NCBI RefSeq assembly: GCF_032362555.1
Contig: NC_083534.1
Span: 2,775,001 to 2,839,000, forward strand
Source of the DNA: Amyelois transitella
Lineage: Eukaryota; Arthropoda; Insecta; Lepidoptera; Pyralidae
Reading direction: 5' to 3'
Length of the DNA: 64,000 nt
This document shows positions 54,501 to 64,000 of this stretch, piece after piece (the first letter of the stretch is position 1; every line of letters begins with the position of its first letter). The notes under the pieces were generated by a model that was given only the letters and a program-made list of their open reading frames with translations, ran no database searches and was not told the DNA's origin. Both the position numbers and the translations under genes were made by a program.

Positions 54501-57500
54501 GTGAGTATGTCAGTATGGATGTTTGTTACTCTTTCACGCAAAAACTACTGAACCGATTATGATGAAATTTGATATGTAGGTAGCTGAAGACCCAGAATAA
54601 TATATAAGCTACTTTTTATCCCGGAGTTCCCGCGGGATTGGTAGGGTTTCCATGCGGACGAAGTCGCGGGCGGCCTCTAGTAATGAATAAAAATTTTGAA
54701 TTTGAAAATTTTGAATTTGTGCTTACCGTAATCGGCATAAGTCTGAGTGTGCGGTGACCAATGCAATTCGTTGAGAAGATCCTCGTCTGAGAGCTGGTCG
54801 CGGGTGGCTTCGAATCTGAAGAGACATAACGAAGATTAAATTAAATATAACACGACAGAACGCGGGTGCCGTGTGGTTACCGCCACTTTAGAATAGAACT
54901 ACATACATATGGTCACGTCTGTATCCTTTGCGGGGTAGACAGAGGTAACAGTCTTGAAAAGACTGAAAGGCCACGTTCAGCTATTTGGCTTAACGATAGA
55001 ATTGAGATTCAAATAGTGACAGGTTGCTAACCCAACGCCTAATAAAGAATCCCAAGTTTGTAAGCCTATCCCTCAGTGGCTTTTACGACATCCATGGGAA
55101 AGAGACGGAGTGGTCCTATTCTTTTTTGTATTGGTGCCGGGAACCACACGGCACGCCAGAATAGAACTACTCCATATATTTCTCGTGGATGTCGTAAAAG
55201 GGGATAAAAGGATAGGCTTATTAACTAGGGATTCCTCTTGAAGGCGCTGGGCTAGCAACCTGTCAGTATTTGAATCTCAATTCCATCATAGAGCCATCCG
55301 GCTAAACGTGGCCTTTCAGTATGAATATAACTATTCCACGCGGACGAATCCCGTTCCTGGCACCAATACAAAAAAGAATAGGATCACTCCGTCTCTTTTC
55401 CATGGATGTCATAAAAGGCGACTAAGGTATAGGCTTACAAACTTGGGATTATTTTTTAGGCGATGCGCTAGCAACCTGTCACTATTCGAATCTCAATTCT
55501 ATCATTAAGCCAAACAGCTGAACGTGACCTATCAGTCTGTTCAAGACTGTTGGCTCAGTCTACCCCGCAAGGGATATAGACGTGACCATATGTATGTATA
55601 TATTTTGAGACGTGACTAACTTGCTGGTGTCCCTATTGAGTGCATCAGCGATGACGGCCATGCTGTCAGCCGCCGCGTACATCCAACACCGGAGGTCTAC
55701 GTGTCTCTCTATGTTGGACGGGTGGGACGCCCTGTGAAATGAACAACACACACACAAAATGTTAAGTCATATATACAGGGTGACTATTAATTCAACTGCA
55801 TAAATTTAACTGTTAAGTGTACTCATCTAAAGGATATTTTTAAAAAACGTTAAAAGAAAAATATCGGTTTAAATTTTAGAAAGTACGAAAAAAAATAAAA
55901 GTATCAAAATTCACGATCCTAAATACGTCATATCACCCCGGCCGGCGGAAAAGCGACGCTAAAAATTGGCTCAAACGGCGCAAAAGCATGGGTATAGTTT
56001 ATGTTTAAAAGGATGCAATTATTTTAAATGTCACCCTGTATATGTGTGGGAGAAGTTTTGTTAGGTGCTTTTATTTAAATCCTTTTTGTTAGCTGACCAC
56101 TTACTTATTTTTACGCTGGCAACATTAAGAGATAGGATCGAGTGTGTGGTACGATGTAAGATGTTATAAGTAAGATGTGTTTTTAAAGAAGTCCAATAAA
56201 TAAAAAGATTTACGATATAATTCCGCACTGTTTTACTTTTATTCCCACATATATATACATACTAATCTATACTAATATTATAAAGCTGAAGAGTTTGTTT
56301 GTTTGTTTGAACGCGCTTATCTCAGGGAGTACTGGTTCGAATTGAAAAATTCGTTTTGTGTTGAATAGACCATTTATCGAGGAAGGTTTTAGGCAATATA
56401 ACATCACGCTGCAACTATAAGGAGCGAAGAAATAATGGAAAATGTAAAAAAACGGGGAAAATCATTCATCCTTGAAGGGTTCAATGATGCCCACAATAAC
56501 TATTCCACGCGGGCACAGCTAATAAGTAGATAATATTAATAAGAAGTTAACATAGGCTACTGGAAATCACCACTGAACCTACTTTTTAAAAGGATCACAA
56601 AAATTACTAAGAGAATCATCATAAAAAATTACCTCGGGTAATCATCAATGCCCGAGGTCAAAGTCTTGGGGTTCAGCTGATCACCGGTGTCTTCCCTACC
56701 ACGCCATCGGTACGAAGTGGGTTCCTCCCCCTTCTGGGTCGATTGGAACCACTGGTACCACGCCTGGAATTACCAATTATAGTTTTATCTATATGTATAA
56801 AGAACAAGGCCGCGTGGGTCCCGGCACCAATAAAAAAAAATGGAATCACTCCATACCCTTCCCATGGATGTCGTAAAAGGCGTCTATATCCTTTGCGGGG
56901 TAGACAGAGCTAACAGCCTTGAAAAGACTGAAAAGTCACGTTCAGCTGTTTGGTTTAATTATAGAATTGACATTCAAATAGCGACAGGTTGCTTGCCCAT
57001 CACCTAAAAGAAGAATCCCAAGTTTATATGCCTATCACTTAGTCGCCTTTTACGAAATCCATGAGAAATAGATGAAGTGATCATCTTTCTTTTGATGCCG
57101 GGAACCACACTTTAAAACAAAGCACTAAAATATCATAACTGACCTGTATCCTCGAGAATATTCTTCAAACAAAGTACCAGGAACTCATTAAAGACTAGAA
57201 GGTGCCAATGTCTTCACTTGTAAAAGGCGTACAGTTTGAATACCCACCTGGAGTCTCGAGAACATTCTTCAAACAAAAGTACCAGGAACTCATAAATGAC
57301 TTGAAGGTGCCAATATCTTCATTTGTAAAGGGCGTACAGTTTGAATACCCACCTGGAGCCTCGAGAACATTCTTCAAACAAAGTACCAGGAACTCATAAA
57401 TGACTTGAAGGTGCCAATGGCTTCACTTGTAAAAGGCGTACAGTTTGAATACCCACCTGGAGTCTCGAGAACGTTCTTCAAACAAAGTACCAGGAACTCA

Positions 57501-60500
57501 TAAATGACTTGAAGGTGCCAATGTCTTCACTTGTAAAAGGCGTACAGTTTGAATACCCACCTGGAGTCTCGAGAACATTCTTCAAACAAAAGTACCAGGA
57601 ACTCATAAATGACTTGAAGGTGCCAATGTCTTCACTTGTAAAAGGCGTACAGTTTGAATACCCACCTGGAGTCTCGAGAACATTCTTCAAACTTCCTGTG
57701 AGACGCAGCAGTAACTTCGGCGGGTTTTGTGGACCCTCGCCTACTTATTGTTTTATACTACAAAGTTTTTGGTCACTCTAATGAGAACAAGTATTTGCAG
57801 CAAACTCTCGAATTATAGAATCAAATAGGTATCCTGAAATTTGACCCACCCTGGCTTGTCTTAAAGTCATTTAAAAGGCGCCTAAGACTTACTCTGACTA
57901 AATACTAAGACCTAAAGTATCAGGATATCATAACTCACTTGGAGTCTCGCAAAGCTCCGCCTATGAAGCACTTAGAACTTGAATTAATAAAATACAACTG
58001 GATTTCCTAACATTACAAACTACCAGGCTATCATAACTAACCTGGAGTCTCGAGAACATCCTGTCAAGGGTCTTCCTGTGGGGGGCGTAGGGCTCGAACA
58101 AGTGGGGTCTGGTCTTCACCAGCCTCGCCAGCTGCAGCAGCAACATCGGCGGGTTGGCGGCCGCGTTGTTTTGCACCACGAACTCTTTGGGAACTCTTGC
58201 TAATGCCTCCGCTCCTGGTAACATATGAGACTAGAGGCAGCCCGCGACTTCGAACGCGTAGAACACATAACATAACAATCAATCCCGCGGGAACTCCGGG
58301 ATGAAAAGTAACCTATGTGTTATTCTGGATCTTCAGCTACCTACATACCAAATTTCATCGTACCTAATCGGTTCAGTAGTTTTTGCGTGAAAGAGTAACA
58401 AACATCCATACTGACATTCTGACATACTTACAAACTTTCGCATTTATAATATTAGTAAAATTACAATATGAGAAGTACTTTTCTAGATGGAAAATGGCGA
58501 AAGCTAATAATAATACGGGGTGCAGACGATAATGAACCTTACGAGACGAAACTATAAGGTTCATACTCGTTGGCTGAAAAATCATTTTAATAAACCAGTG
58601 GACGTGCGCCGTGTGGTTCCCGGCACCAATACAAAAAATAATAGGACCGCTCCATCTCTTTCCCATGGATGTCGTAAAAGGCGACTAAGGGATAGGCTTA
58701 CCAACTTGGGATTTTTCTTTTAGGCGATGGGCAAGCAACCTGTCACTATTTGAATCTCAATTCTATCGTTAAGCCAAATAGCTGAACATGGCCATTTAGT
58801 CTTTTCAAGACTATTGGCTCTGTCTACTCCGCAAAGAATATAGACGTGACCATATGTATGTATGTAGGTATGTATGTATGACTTGCCTAATATCTGCTCT
58901 CTGGGTATCCACCCCTCCACGTTGATCAAATCCAGCCAATGGGCTGCGATGTCCATCTGTATATCTGAGTTCCACCTCCCGATGAGGAGACCGTGGAAAC
59001 CCTCGTCCCAAAGGAACCCACGCGGGAAAAAGGACCTGAGGAATCAATAGAACTTTTTTTAGACACATACATACATATGGTCACGTCTATATCCCATGCG
59101 GGGTAGGCAAAGCCAACAGTCTTGAAGACTAAATGGCCACGTTCAGCTATTTGCATGGAAACCCTATCAATCCCGCGGGAACTCTGGGATAAAAAGTAGC
59201 CTATGTGTTATTCTGGGTCTTCAGCTACCTACATACCAAATTTCATGGTAATCGGTTCAGTAGTTTTTGCGTGTAAGAGTAACAAACATCCATACAAACT
59301 TTCGCCTTTATAATAGTAGTAGGATTATCTTATTGCTGATGCACCTTGTGGTTCCCGGCACCAATTGAAAAAGAATAGGACCACTCCATCTCTCTCCCAT
59401 GGATGTCGTAAAAGGCGACTAAGGGGTAGGCTTATAAACTTGGGATTCTTCTTTTAGGCGATGGGCTAGCAACCTGCCACTATTATATGTATTGAAATTC
59501 CTTGCACGCTGCAAAGTTTCTTCATAAGATTTCTCTATCATTATACTGAGCTATCGATCCTCCACACCTTAGTTACAGTACCTACCGGTCTTGGCTAAAC
59601 ACAGTAGCGCCATCTAGCGACCTTTCAACTCAACAATATGATTAATATTTTGAACAGAATTAGGTATATCGCGCTTTGAAAAATTTCATTTTAAAATTCC
59701 TCTGTTATTCTACTGAGCTATCAATCCTTCACACATTAGTTACAGTACCTACTGGTCTTGGCTATACACTGTGGCGCCATCTAGCAACCTTTCAACTCAA
59801 CAAAATGATTAATATTTTGAACAGAATTAGGTATTTCGCGCGTTGACAATTTTCATTTTAAAATTCCTCTGCTATTCTACCGAACTATCAATCCTTCATA
59901 CATTAGTTACAGTACTTACTGGTCTTGGCTATACACTGTGACGCCATCTAGCGACCTTTCAACTCAACAAAAAGACTAATATTTCGAAGACACTTTTTAT
60001 CACGCTTTCTTTTTAAAATTCCTCTGTTATTCTACCAAGCTATCGATCCTTCACACCATGGTACAGTACCTGCTGGTCTTGGCTATACACAGTGGCACCA
60101 TTTAGCGACATTTCCACTCAACAAAAAGATTAATATTTCAAAGACAATGTTATGACGCTTTCTTTTTAAAATTCCTCTGTTATTCTCACTGAGCTATCGA
60201 TCGTTCACACCATGGTACAGTACCTGCTAGGCACGGCGGTGTACAGCGGCGCCCTCCAGTACGGCACCGGCTCCCTGGTGTACTGAGACTGGACTCTGCC
60301 AGCCCCGTAGAAATAGCCAATGCCGCCGATCATGTTCGACATGGCCGCTCGGGCTATGGCTATGTCGCTCTCTTGGTACCTGTGTTCAAGAAATAAAGTA
60401 ACATATAATCACGTCTATATACTGTACCGGGTAGACAGAGCCAACAGTCTTGTAAAGACTGATAGGCCACGTGCAGCTATTTGGCTTTAAGATAGAATTG

Positions 60501-63500
60501 AGATTCAAATAGTGACAGATTGCTAGCCCATCGCCTAAAAGATTCAAGAAACAACGTAACATATAATCACGTCTTTATACTGTACCGGGTAGACAGAGCC
60601 AACAGTCATGAAAAGACTGAAAGGACAAGTTACAAACACGAAAAAAAAAGATAAAAATGTTTATTAGACTTTGTCAATTCTTGCAGATTTAAGAGATCTA
60701 CTATATTTGTAAAACGACGTCCGTTGAATATGGTGCAGTGTCGTCTATTCCGCAGCTTCTTCTACACATGCGAATTTAATTTCTCTTCAAACTCCGCGTC
60801 AAAAAACCTCTCTTTAATCTTCTGGCACAATGGCATACTCGTCTTCTTTTAGAAGCGGGGTAAGCAGATCCTCCGTGAAGTTCACAACACCGAGAACCAA
60901 ATTGAAGATAACAGTATTCTTACCGTGCCGTGTGGTTCCCGGAACCAATACAAAAATGAATAGGACCACTCCATCTCTTTCCCATGGATGTCGTAAAAGG
61001 CGACTAAGGGTTAGGCTTAAAAACTTGTGTTTCTTCTTTTAGGCGATGGGCTAGCAACCTGTCACTATTTGAATCTCAATTCTATCATTAAGCCAAATAG
61101 TTGTTGGCTCTGTCTACCCCGCAAGGGATATTAACGTGACCATATATATGTAGTATTCTTACCCTTTCTCTGAAAGCTTGAATTTCTCCTCGAACTCCTC
61201 ATCGAAAGACCTCCTCTTTTCATCCAGTACCCTGGTATACTCCTCCCCTTTGAGAGGCGGGGTGGGCAGATCCTCTGTGGAGTACACCACGTCCAGTACG
61301 AACGGAGTTTCCACCATCAGCTGTATGGGGACGAAGTTGACGTCTTTTTCCTGAAAAAGTAAATAAAAACCAATAATCCCAATAAATTGCAATCAGACAC
61401 ATCTGTGCACCATAGTGCCGTGTGGTTCCCGACACCAATAGAAAAAAGAATAGGACTCACTCCATCTCTTTCCCATGGATGTCGTAAAATGCGAGTAAGG
61501 GATAGGCTTATAAACTTGAGATTCTTCTTTTAGTCGATGGGCTAGCAACCTGTCACTATTTGAATCTCAATTCTGTCTGAAAGCCAAATAGCTGAACGTG
61601 GCCTATCAGTCTTTTCAAGACTTTTGGCTCTGTCTACCCCGCAAGGGATATAGTCATGATAATATGTATGTATGTTGTATTCAAATTTTAAGTTTAATTA
61701 AAACAAAAGTTTGAGAGTACCTTGTCATCCAGCTCAGGATCAGGTCTAAGACTGGTAAGCCTCCCCAGCGTGGCGTGGCGCTCCGCCTTCAATAGAGAAT
61801 GGAGCTTCTCTTTTAGCACGTGGAGCCCCGACGAGTACGCCTCAGAGTACGACTTGTGGATCACTTTGCCTGGACACGAGACAGGAGGACACTCACTTTT
61901 AAATTTAAAAAATTCGTTTAAAAAATTATGTGGTCTGCGTGAACCGTACAAATCTACGAAGCAGTAATTAAGATCTTCTTTTAAGCGTGGGGTCACTTAC
62001 TTTTAAATTAAAAAACACGTTAACAAAACGATGTGTGGTCTGCGTGAACCGTACAAATCTACGAAGCAGTAAATAAGATCTTCTTTTAAGCGTGGGGTCA
62101 CTTACTTTTAAATTAAAAAAACACGTTAACAAAACGATGTGTGGTCTGCGTGAACCGTACAAATCTACGAAGCAGTAAATAAGATCTTCTTTTAAGCGTG
62201 GGGTCACTTACTTTTAAATTAAAAAAACACGTTAACAAAACGATGTGTGGTCTGCGTGAACCGTACAAATCTACGAAGCAGTAAATAAGATCTTATTTTC
62301 GTAAGCGTGTCATCGCCTCTCATGACACCGCTTATGATGCACCTCTAAGTAAGTTACATACATATGTACATATAATCACGTCTATATCCCTTGCGGGGTA
62401 GACAAGCCAACAGTCTTGAAAAGACTGATAGGCCACGTTCAACTGTTTTCCAAGTTTATTAATAAGCCTTAAGTTATAAGCCTTTCCCTTAGTCGCCTTC
62501 TACGACATCCATGGGAAAGAGATGGAGTGGTCCTATTCTTTTTCTATTGATGCTGGGAATCACACGGCACATATCTAAATAAGTTTATTGAAATAAATTG
62601 TTTTTGGATTTAAAATTTAAAGAATGTTCTTGTTGGTTCCCTGGAAGTGATTGCATAATGCGATAAGGCCGCTTTTTGTACATATGTTTTTCAAGACTCT
62701 TGGCTCCGTCTACCCGGCAAACTATAAAAACGTGACGTGAAATATAAATTTAGAATTGTTTATAATTACAAAATCTAGCTTACCTTTATGAGGTACCAAT
62801 GCAACTTTGAAATTGTGCAGCTGCGGTGTGTGCCCCAAAAGCTGCCCGTTCTCAATCCAAAGCCGCGAGTGGGGCGCCGCGGGGCCCAGCGACTCGTCCA
62901 GAGCCCCGTACCAGATCAGGACGAAAGGCAGGTTGGCGTTGTTCTGTATTCAATAAAAATTATCATTAATTAAATTAGATATGTCCTGTCCATCTATACT
63001 ATATCTATACTATAGATATAGTATAGATGGACAGGATATCTAATTTAAATTAAAACAAACAAACAAATTCTTCAGCTTTATAATATTAGTATAGATTCTA
63101 AACTAATATTATAAAGCTGAAGAGTTTGTTTGTTTGAACGCGCTAATCTCAAGAACTATTGGTTCGAATTGAAAAATTCTTTTTGCGTCGAATAGATCAT
63201 TTATTGAGGAAGGCTTTAGGCTATGTGACATCACGCTGCAACTATAAGGAGCTAAGAAATAATGGAAAATGTGAAAAAAAACGGGAAAAATTATTCATCC
63301 TTGAGGTCGTCAATGATGATGTATTAGATTGATCACATCCAGTTGCTTGAATGTGCAAATTTCCACACGATGTTTTCCCTCACCGTGAGTTGAGCTCCTC
63401 ATCGTTGATTTGAACCTGTGCCTTACAGCATATCACGCATTAAACAACCACCTTAACTGATTCAATCACCAACACTCTATAGTTGACGACAAGTTACTGG

Positions 63501-64000
63501 GGCACAATAATTATTGGGGTTGTATTAATACAGTCACATCTATATCCCTTGCGGGGTAGACATAGCCAACAGTTTTGAAAAGACTGAATGACCACGTTCA
63601 GCTATTTGGCTAAATGATAGAATTAATCTTATACATTGAGATTTTGATATGAAATACAGTAGTTAACAAGCAAAATAGTGCCTTTACTCTGAAGGGAACC
63701 TTTCACACTGCTACAAGCCTATCTATCCTAAGATCTTAGCAGCTTTCCAGTTGCCAAGATCTTTGGATACTTATGTATTTTAATGTTCTCCAGGTTTGTA
63801 GGCTTAAGGTACTCTTGACTCTCACCAGGATATCCCGTATCAGATCAATATTTGATATAATGATGACGAGAAAGAAGAATTCTACTCACCTCAGCATTGA
63901 CGCTTATCCGTACAGTCCAGTGACCCCCATGTTCACCGCCAGGTGTCTTTATAAACGACGTGGTTATATTGTGAGGGTGGTCCAGTATAAGCTGCTCTCC
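48547..64000 (-). CDS. MOGS: Mannosyl-oligosaccharide glucosidase (processing alpha-glucosidase I, GH63), 5'-truncated by window
   Basis: MOGS trims the outermost glucose from Glc3Man9GlcNAc2 on new glycoproteins in the ER lumen. Fourteen exons, 5' to 3': 64000-63890, 62943-62784, 61869-61721, 61350-61163, 60379-60224, 59035-58887, 58214-58042, 56763-56633, 55731-55621, 54815-54727, 52558-52439, 50407-50290, 49806-49616, 48683-48547. They total 1983 nt, 660 residues plus stop, all in frame. Family landmarks: [15 protein letters not shown] near the visible start, [78 protein letters not shown] and [13 protein letters not shown]. The cytoplasmic tail, membrane anchor and first luminal part lie beyond the right edge. 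The intron after 58887 has a GC donor. Five introns hold copies of the adjoining exon edge. Confidence 0.95.
49319..49610 (-). repeat. Tandem copies of the 3' edge of the penultimate MOGS exon
   Basis: Downstream of the true donor (49615) a 170-bp unit repeats: about 123 nt of exon end, the donor GTAAGT and some 47 nt of intron. One copy is complete (49441-49610) and one truncated (49319-49400). The complete copy keeps the exon frame ([17 protein letters not shown] against [17 protein letters not shown]). Confidence 0.9.
50040..50289 (+). repeat. Repeat A abutting a MOGS donor
   Basis: Forward copy ending gacgtgattatatgtattac. Read on the minus strand, the exon 50407-50290 donor is GTAATACATATAATCACG, so the intron is repeat sequence from about its third base. 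Confidence 0.8.
50815..51165 (-). mobile_element. SINE with tRNA-like head (family G), reversed
   Basis: Minus strand: head TGGTCGAATCGGTAAGGTGC and B box GGTTCGAATCC, then ggaaaacatcg, ttacctgcaaaggttgcgga and ggtccatggtcaaaggcatg. The 145-residue reading frame across it is not a gene. Confidence 0.65.
51490..51672 (+). repeat. Repeat A, 5'-truncated
   Basis: Forward copy in a MOGS intron, with a reversed family F SINE end following (51690-51800). Confidence 0.65.
51838..52438 (-). repeat. Five 119-bp copies of a MOGS exon end plus donor
   Basis: Each unit has 62 nt from the end of exon 52558-52439, the donor GTGAGC and 57 nt of intron start. Five decoys follow the true exon end with almost no divergence (for example gcggacc, gcgaacc, gagaacc). 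The outermost copies run into a reversed family F SINE end near 51690-51800. Confidence 0.95.
53245..53885 (+). repeat. Tandemly duplicated segment with repeat A copies
   Basis: The segment gtgtataaccactttatatg ... agtgacaggttgctag occurs at 53400-53488 and again at 53755-53835, with a full repeat A copy (53494-53755) between and a partial one before (53245-53400). This looks like a duplication of about 355 bp. Confidence 0.7.
54900..55320. repeat. Inverted pair of repeat A copies
   Basis: A full reversed copy (54900-55155) is followed at once by a forward copy (55155-55320), sharing the gccgtgtggttccc end. It forms a potential long hairpin in a MOGS intron. Confidence 0.75.
55345..55605 (+). 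repeat. Repeat A near a MOGS donor
   Basis: Forward copy whose tail ends 15-20 bases from the donor of exon 55731-55621. Its first bases are missing. Confidence 0.75.
55775..56039. mobile_element. MITE with ACAGGGTGAC inverted ends (short form, 265 bp)
   Basis: Ends ACAGGGTGAC and GTCACCCTGT match the 488-bp element at 22329-22816, as do the left arm (aactgcataaatt ... ccggcggaaaagcgacgc) and the right arm (agcatgggtatagt ... aaaaggatgca). It lacks the internal 200-odd bases of the long form. TA-rich flanks on both sides. Confidence 0.8.
56880..57110 (-). repeat. Repeat A
   Basis: Reversed copy preceded by a truncated forward start (56810-56880). It adjoins the exon-edge array at 57140. Confidence 0.7.
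57140..57740 (-). repeat. About six copies of the 3' edge of MOGS exon 58214-58042
   Basis: Units of about 104-108 bp each carry the exon end gaatgttctcgagactccag followed by gtgggt, a possible donor where the true exon has gttagt. At the right end (57690-57740) degraded sequence resembling the middle of the exon (gcagcagtaacttcggcggg against gcagcagcaacatcggcggg) shows that a longer exon copy seeded the array. Confidence 0.85.
58608..58880 (+). repeat. Repeat A abutting the MOGS GC donor
   Basis: Full forward copy whose tail (tatgtaggtatgtatgtatg) meets acttgc, the complement of the GC donor. Confidence 0.8.
58881..58886 (-). other. GC splice donor in MOGS
   Basis: Exon 59035-58887 ends TTAG followed by GCAAGT on the minus strand. 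Joining to 58214 gives [17 protein letters not shown], the expected family sequence, so the GC donor is needed. The flank AG|GCAAGT is the usual context for GC-AG introns. A (CATA)n repeat A tail begins right after it. Confidence 0.85.
59540..60222 (-). repeat. Four copies of the 3' edge of MOGS exon 60379-60224
   Basis: Units of about 150-169 bp on the intron side of the true donor. Each contains a diverged exon end (plus strand ctgctggtcttggctataca ... cgccatctag against ctgctaggcacggcggtgta ... cgccctccag) and the donor site cagtac. Divergence is clearly higher than in the 119-bp array, so this one is older. Confidence 0.75.
60775..60925 (-). pseudogene. Degenerate duplicate of MOGS exon 61350-61163
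   Basis: The minus strand reads [20 protein letters not shown] followed by DEYAIVPED and stops. It aligns with the true exon's [20 protein letters not shown] and EEYTRVLDE. The order and even the nearby gtaagaatac are kept. Several in-frame stops show it is dead. Confidence 0.75.
60925..61150 (+). repeat. Repeat A
   Basis: Forward copy inserted between the dead exon copy (60775-60925) and the true exon 61350-61163. Its tail is about 12 bases from the donor. Confidence 0.75.
61415..61678 (+). repeat. Repeat A, full length
   Basis: Forward copy in the MOGS intron between exons 61869-61721 and 61350-61163. Confidence 0.8.
61895..62295. repeat. Tandem repeat of about 106 bp, four copies, in MOGS intron
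   Basis: Unit landmarks: gtggtctgcgtgaaccgtac, aatctacgaagcagtaa, agatcttcttttaagcgtgg, ggtcacttacttttaaatt. Spacing of the first landmark is about 105-106 bp. No resemblance to the adjacent exons was seen, unlike the other MOGS arrays. Confidence 0.9.
62355..62575 (-). repeat. Repeat A, internally deleted
   Basis: Reversed copy lacking the aatgatagaattgagattca block. Confidence 0.7.
62970..63051. repeat. Long palindrome, arms 24 bp perfect, extending to about 40 bp
   Basis: The perfect core spans 62985-63035: cctgtccatctatactatat plus ctat, a 3-base loop act, then the exact complement. Outside it, attagatat and atatctaat continue the pairing with a 2-base bulge (gt). It lies in the first MOGS intron seen here. 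Confidence 0.95.
63052..63135. repeat. Second palindrome from inverted repeat C ends
   Basis: Two repeat C termini face each other: caaacaaacaaattcttcag ... ctaatattataaagctgaag, then agtttgtttgtttg. It adjoins the palindrome at 62985-63035. Confidence 0.85.

Noticed and set aside
57195-57781. Open frames on both strands in the 105-bp array
   Set aside because: They cover exon-edge repeats in an intron; frames on both strands are a product of the unit lacking stops.

Overview
The window is nuclear DNA of an insect, most likely a moth or butterfly (Lepidoptera). The reasons are split genes for conserved animal proteins, AT-rich introns, and dozens of interspersed repeats that end in (TATG)n/(CATA)n or start with a tRNA-like head. 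The species cannot be named from sequence alone. No bacterial, viral or CRISPR features were seen.

Layout. 1-14 kb: the 3' part of a plus-strand gene for a small VNVVDG-repeat protein (3602-4353), the first coding exon of an unidentified minus-strand gene (6141-6271), and a minus-strand C2H2 zinc-finger gene (11621-13564). 14.4-32.4 kb: COG7, a Golgi tethering subunit, on the plus strand with 17 coding exons. 34.6-34.9 kb: a minus-strand GTSF1-like CHHC zinc-finger gene of the piRNA pathway. 35.4-45.6 kb: plus-strand TDP1, the tyrosyl-DNA phosphodiesterase, with an N-terminal PAR-binding PBZ finger. 48.5-64.0 kb: minus-strand MOGS/GCS1, processing alpha-glucosidase I of the ER; its 5' end lies beyond the window. 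The zinc-finger gene and COG7 are head to head, as are GTSF1 and TDP1. COG7/GTSF1 and TDP1/MOGS are tail to tail. The genes do not form one pathway. COG7 and MOGS both belong to the secretory/N-glycan route, TDP1 to DNA repair, GTSF1 to transposon silencing.

Exon models were built by hand. For COG7 and MOGS every junction keeps the frame, and the exon lengths sum to multiples of three (2034 and 1983 nt). For TDP1 only the extent of the first exon is open.

The most unusual pattern is that the introns of COG7, TDP1 and MOGS repeatedly hold tandem copies of the edge of the neighbouring exon, usually its 3' end plus the splice donor. I count nine such loci with 1 to about 6 decoy copies each. 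Interspersed repeats and their (TATG)n tails also often lie within a few bases of splice sites. Other notable points are an initiator exon of COG7 that codes only for Met, a GC-AG intron in MOGS, a PBZ-TDP1 fusion, a hAT-like MITE with an exact 8-bp target duplication nested in a SINE-like repeat, and long perfect palindromes.
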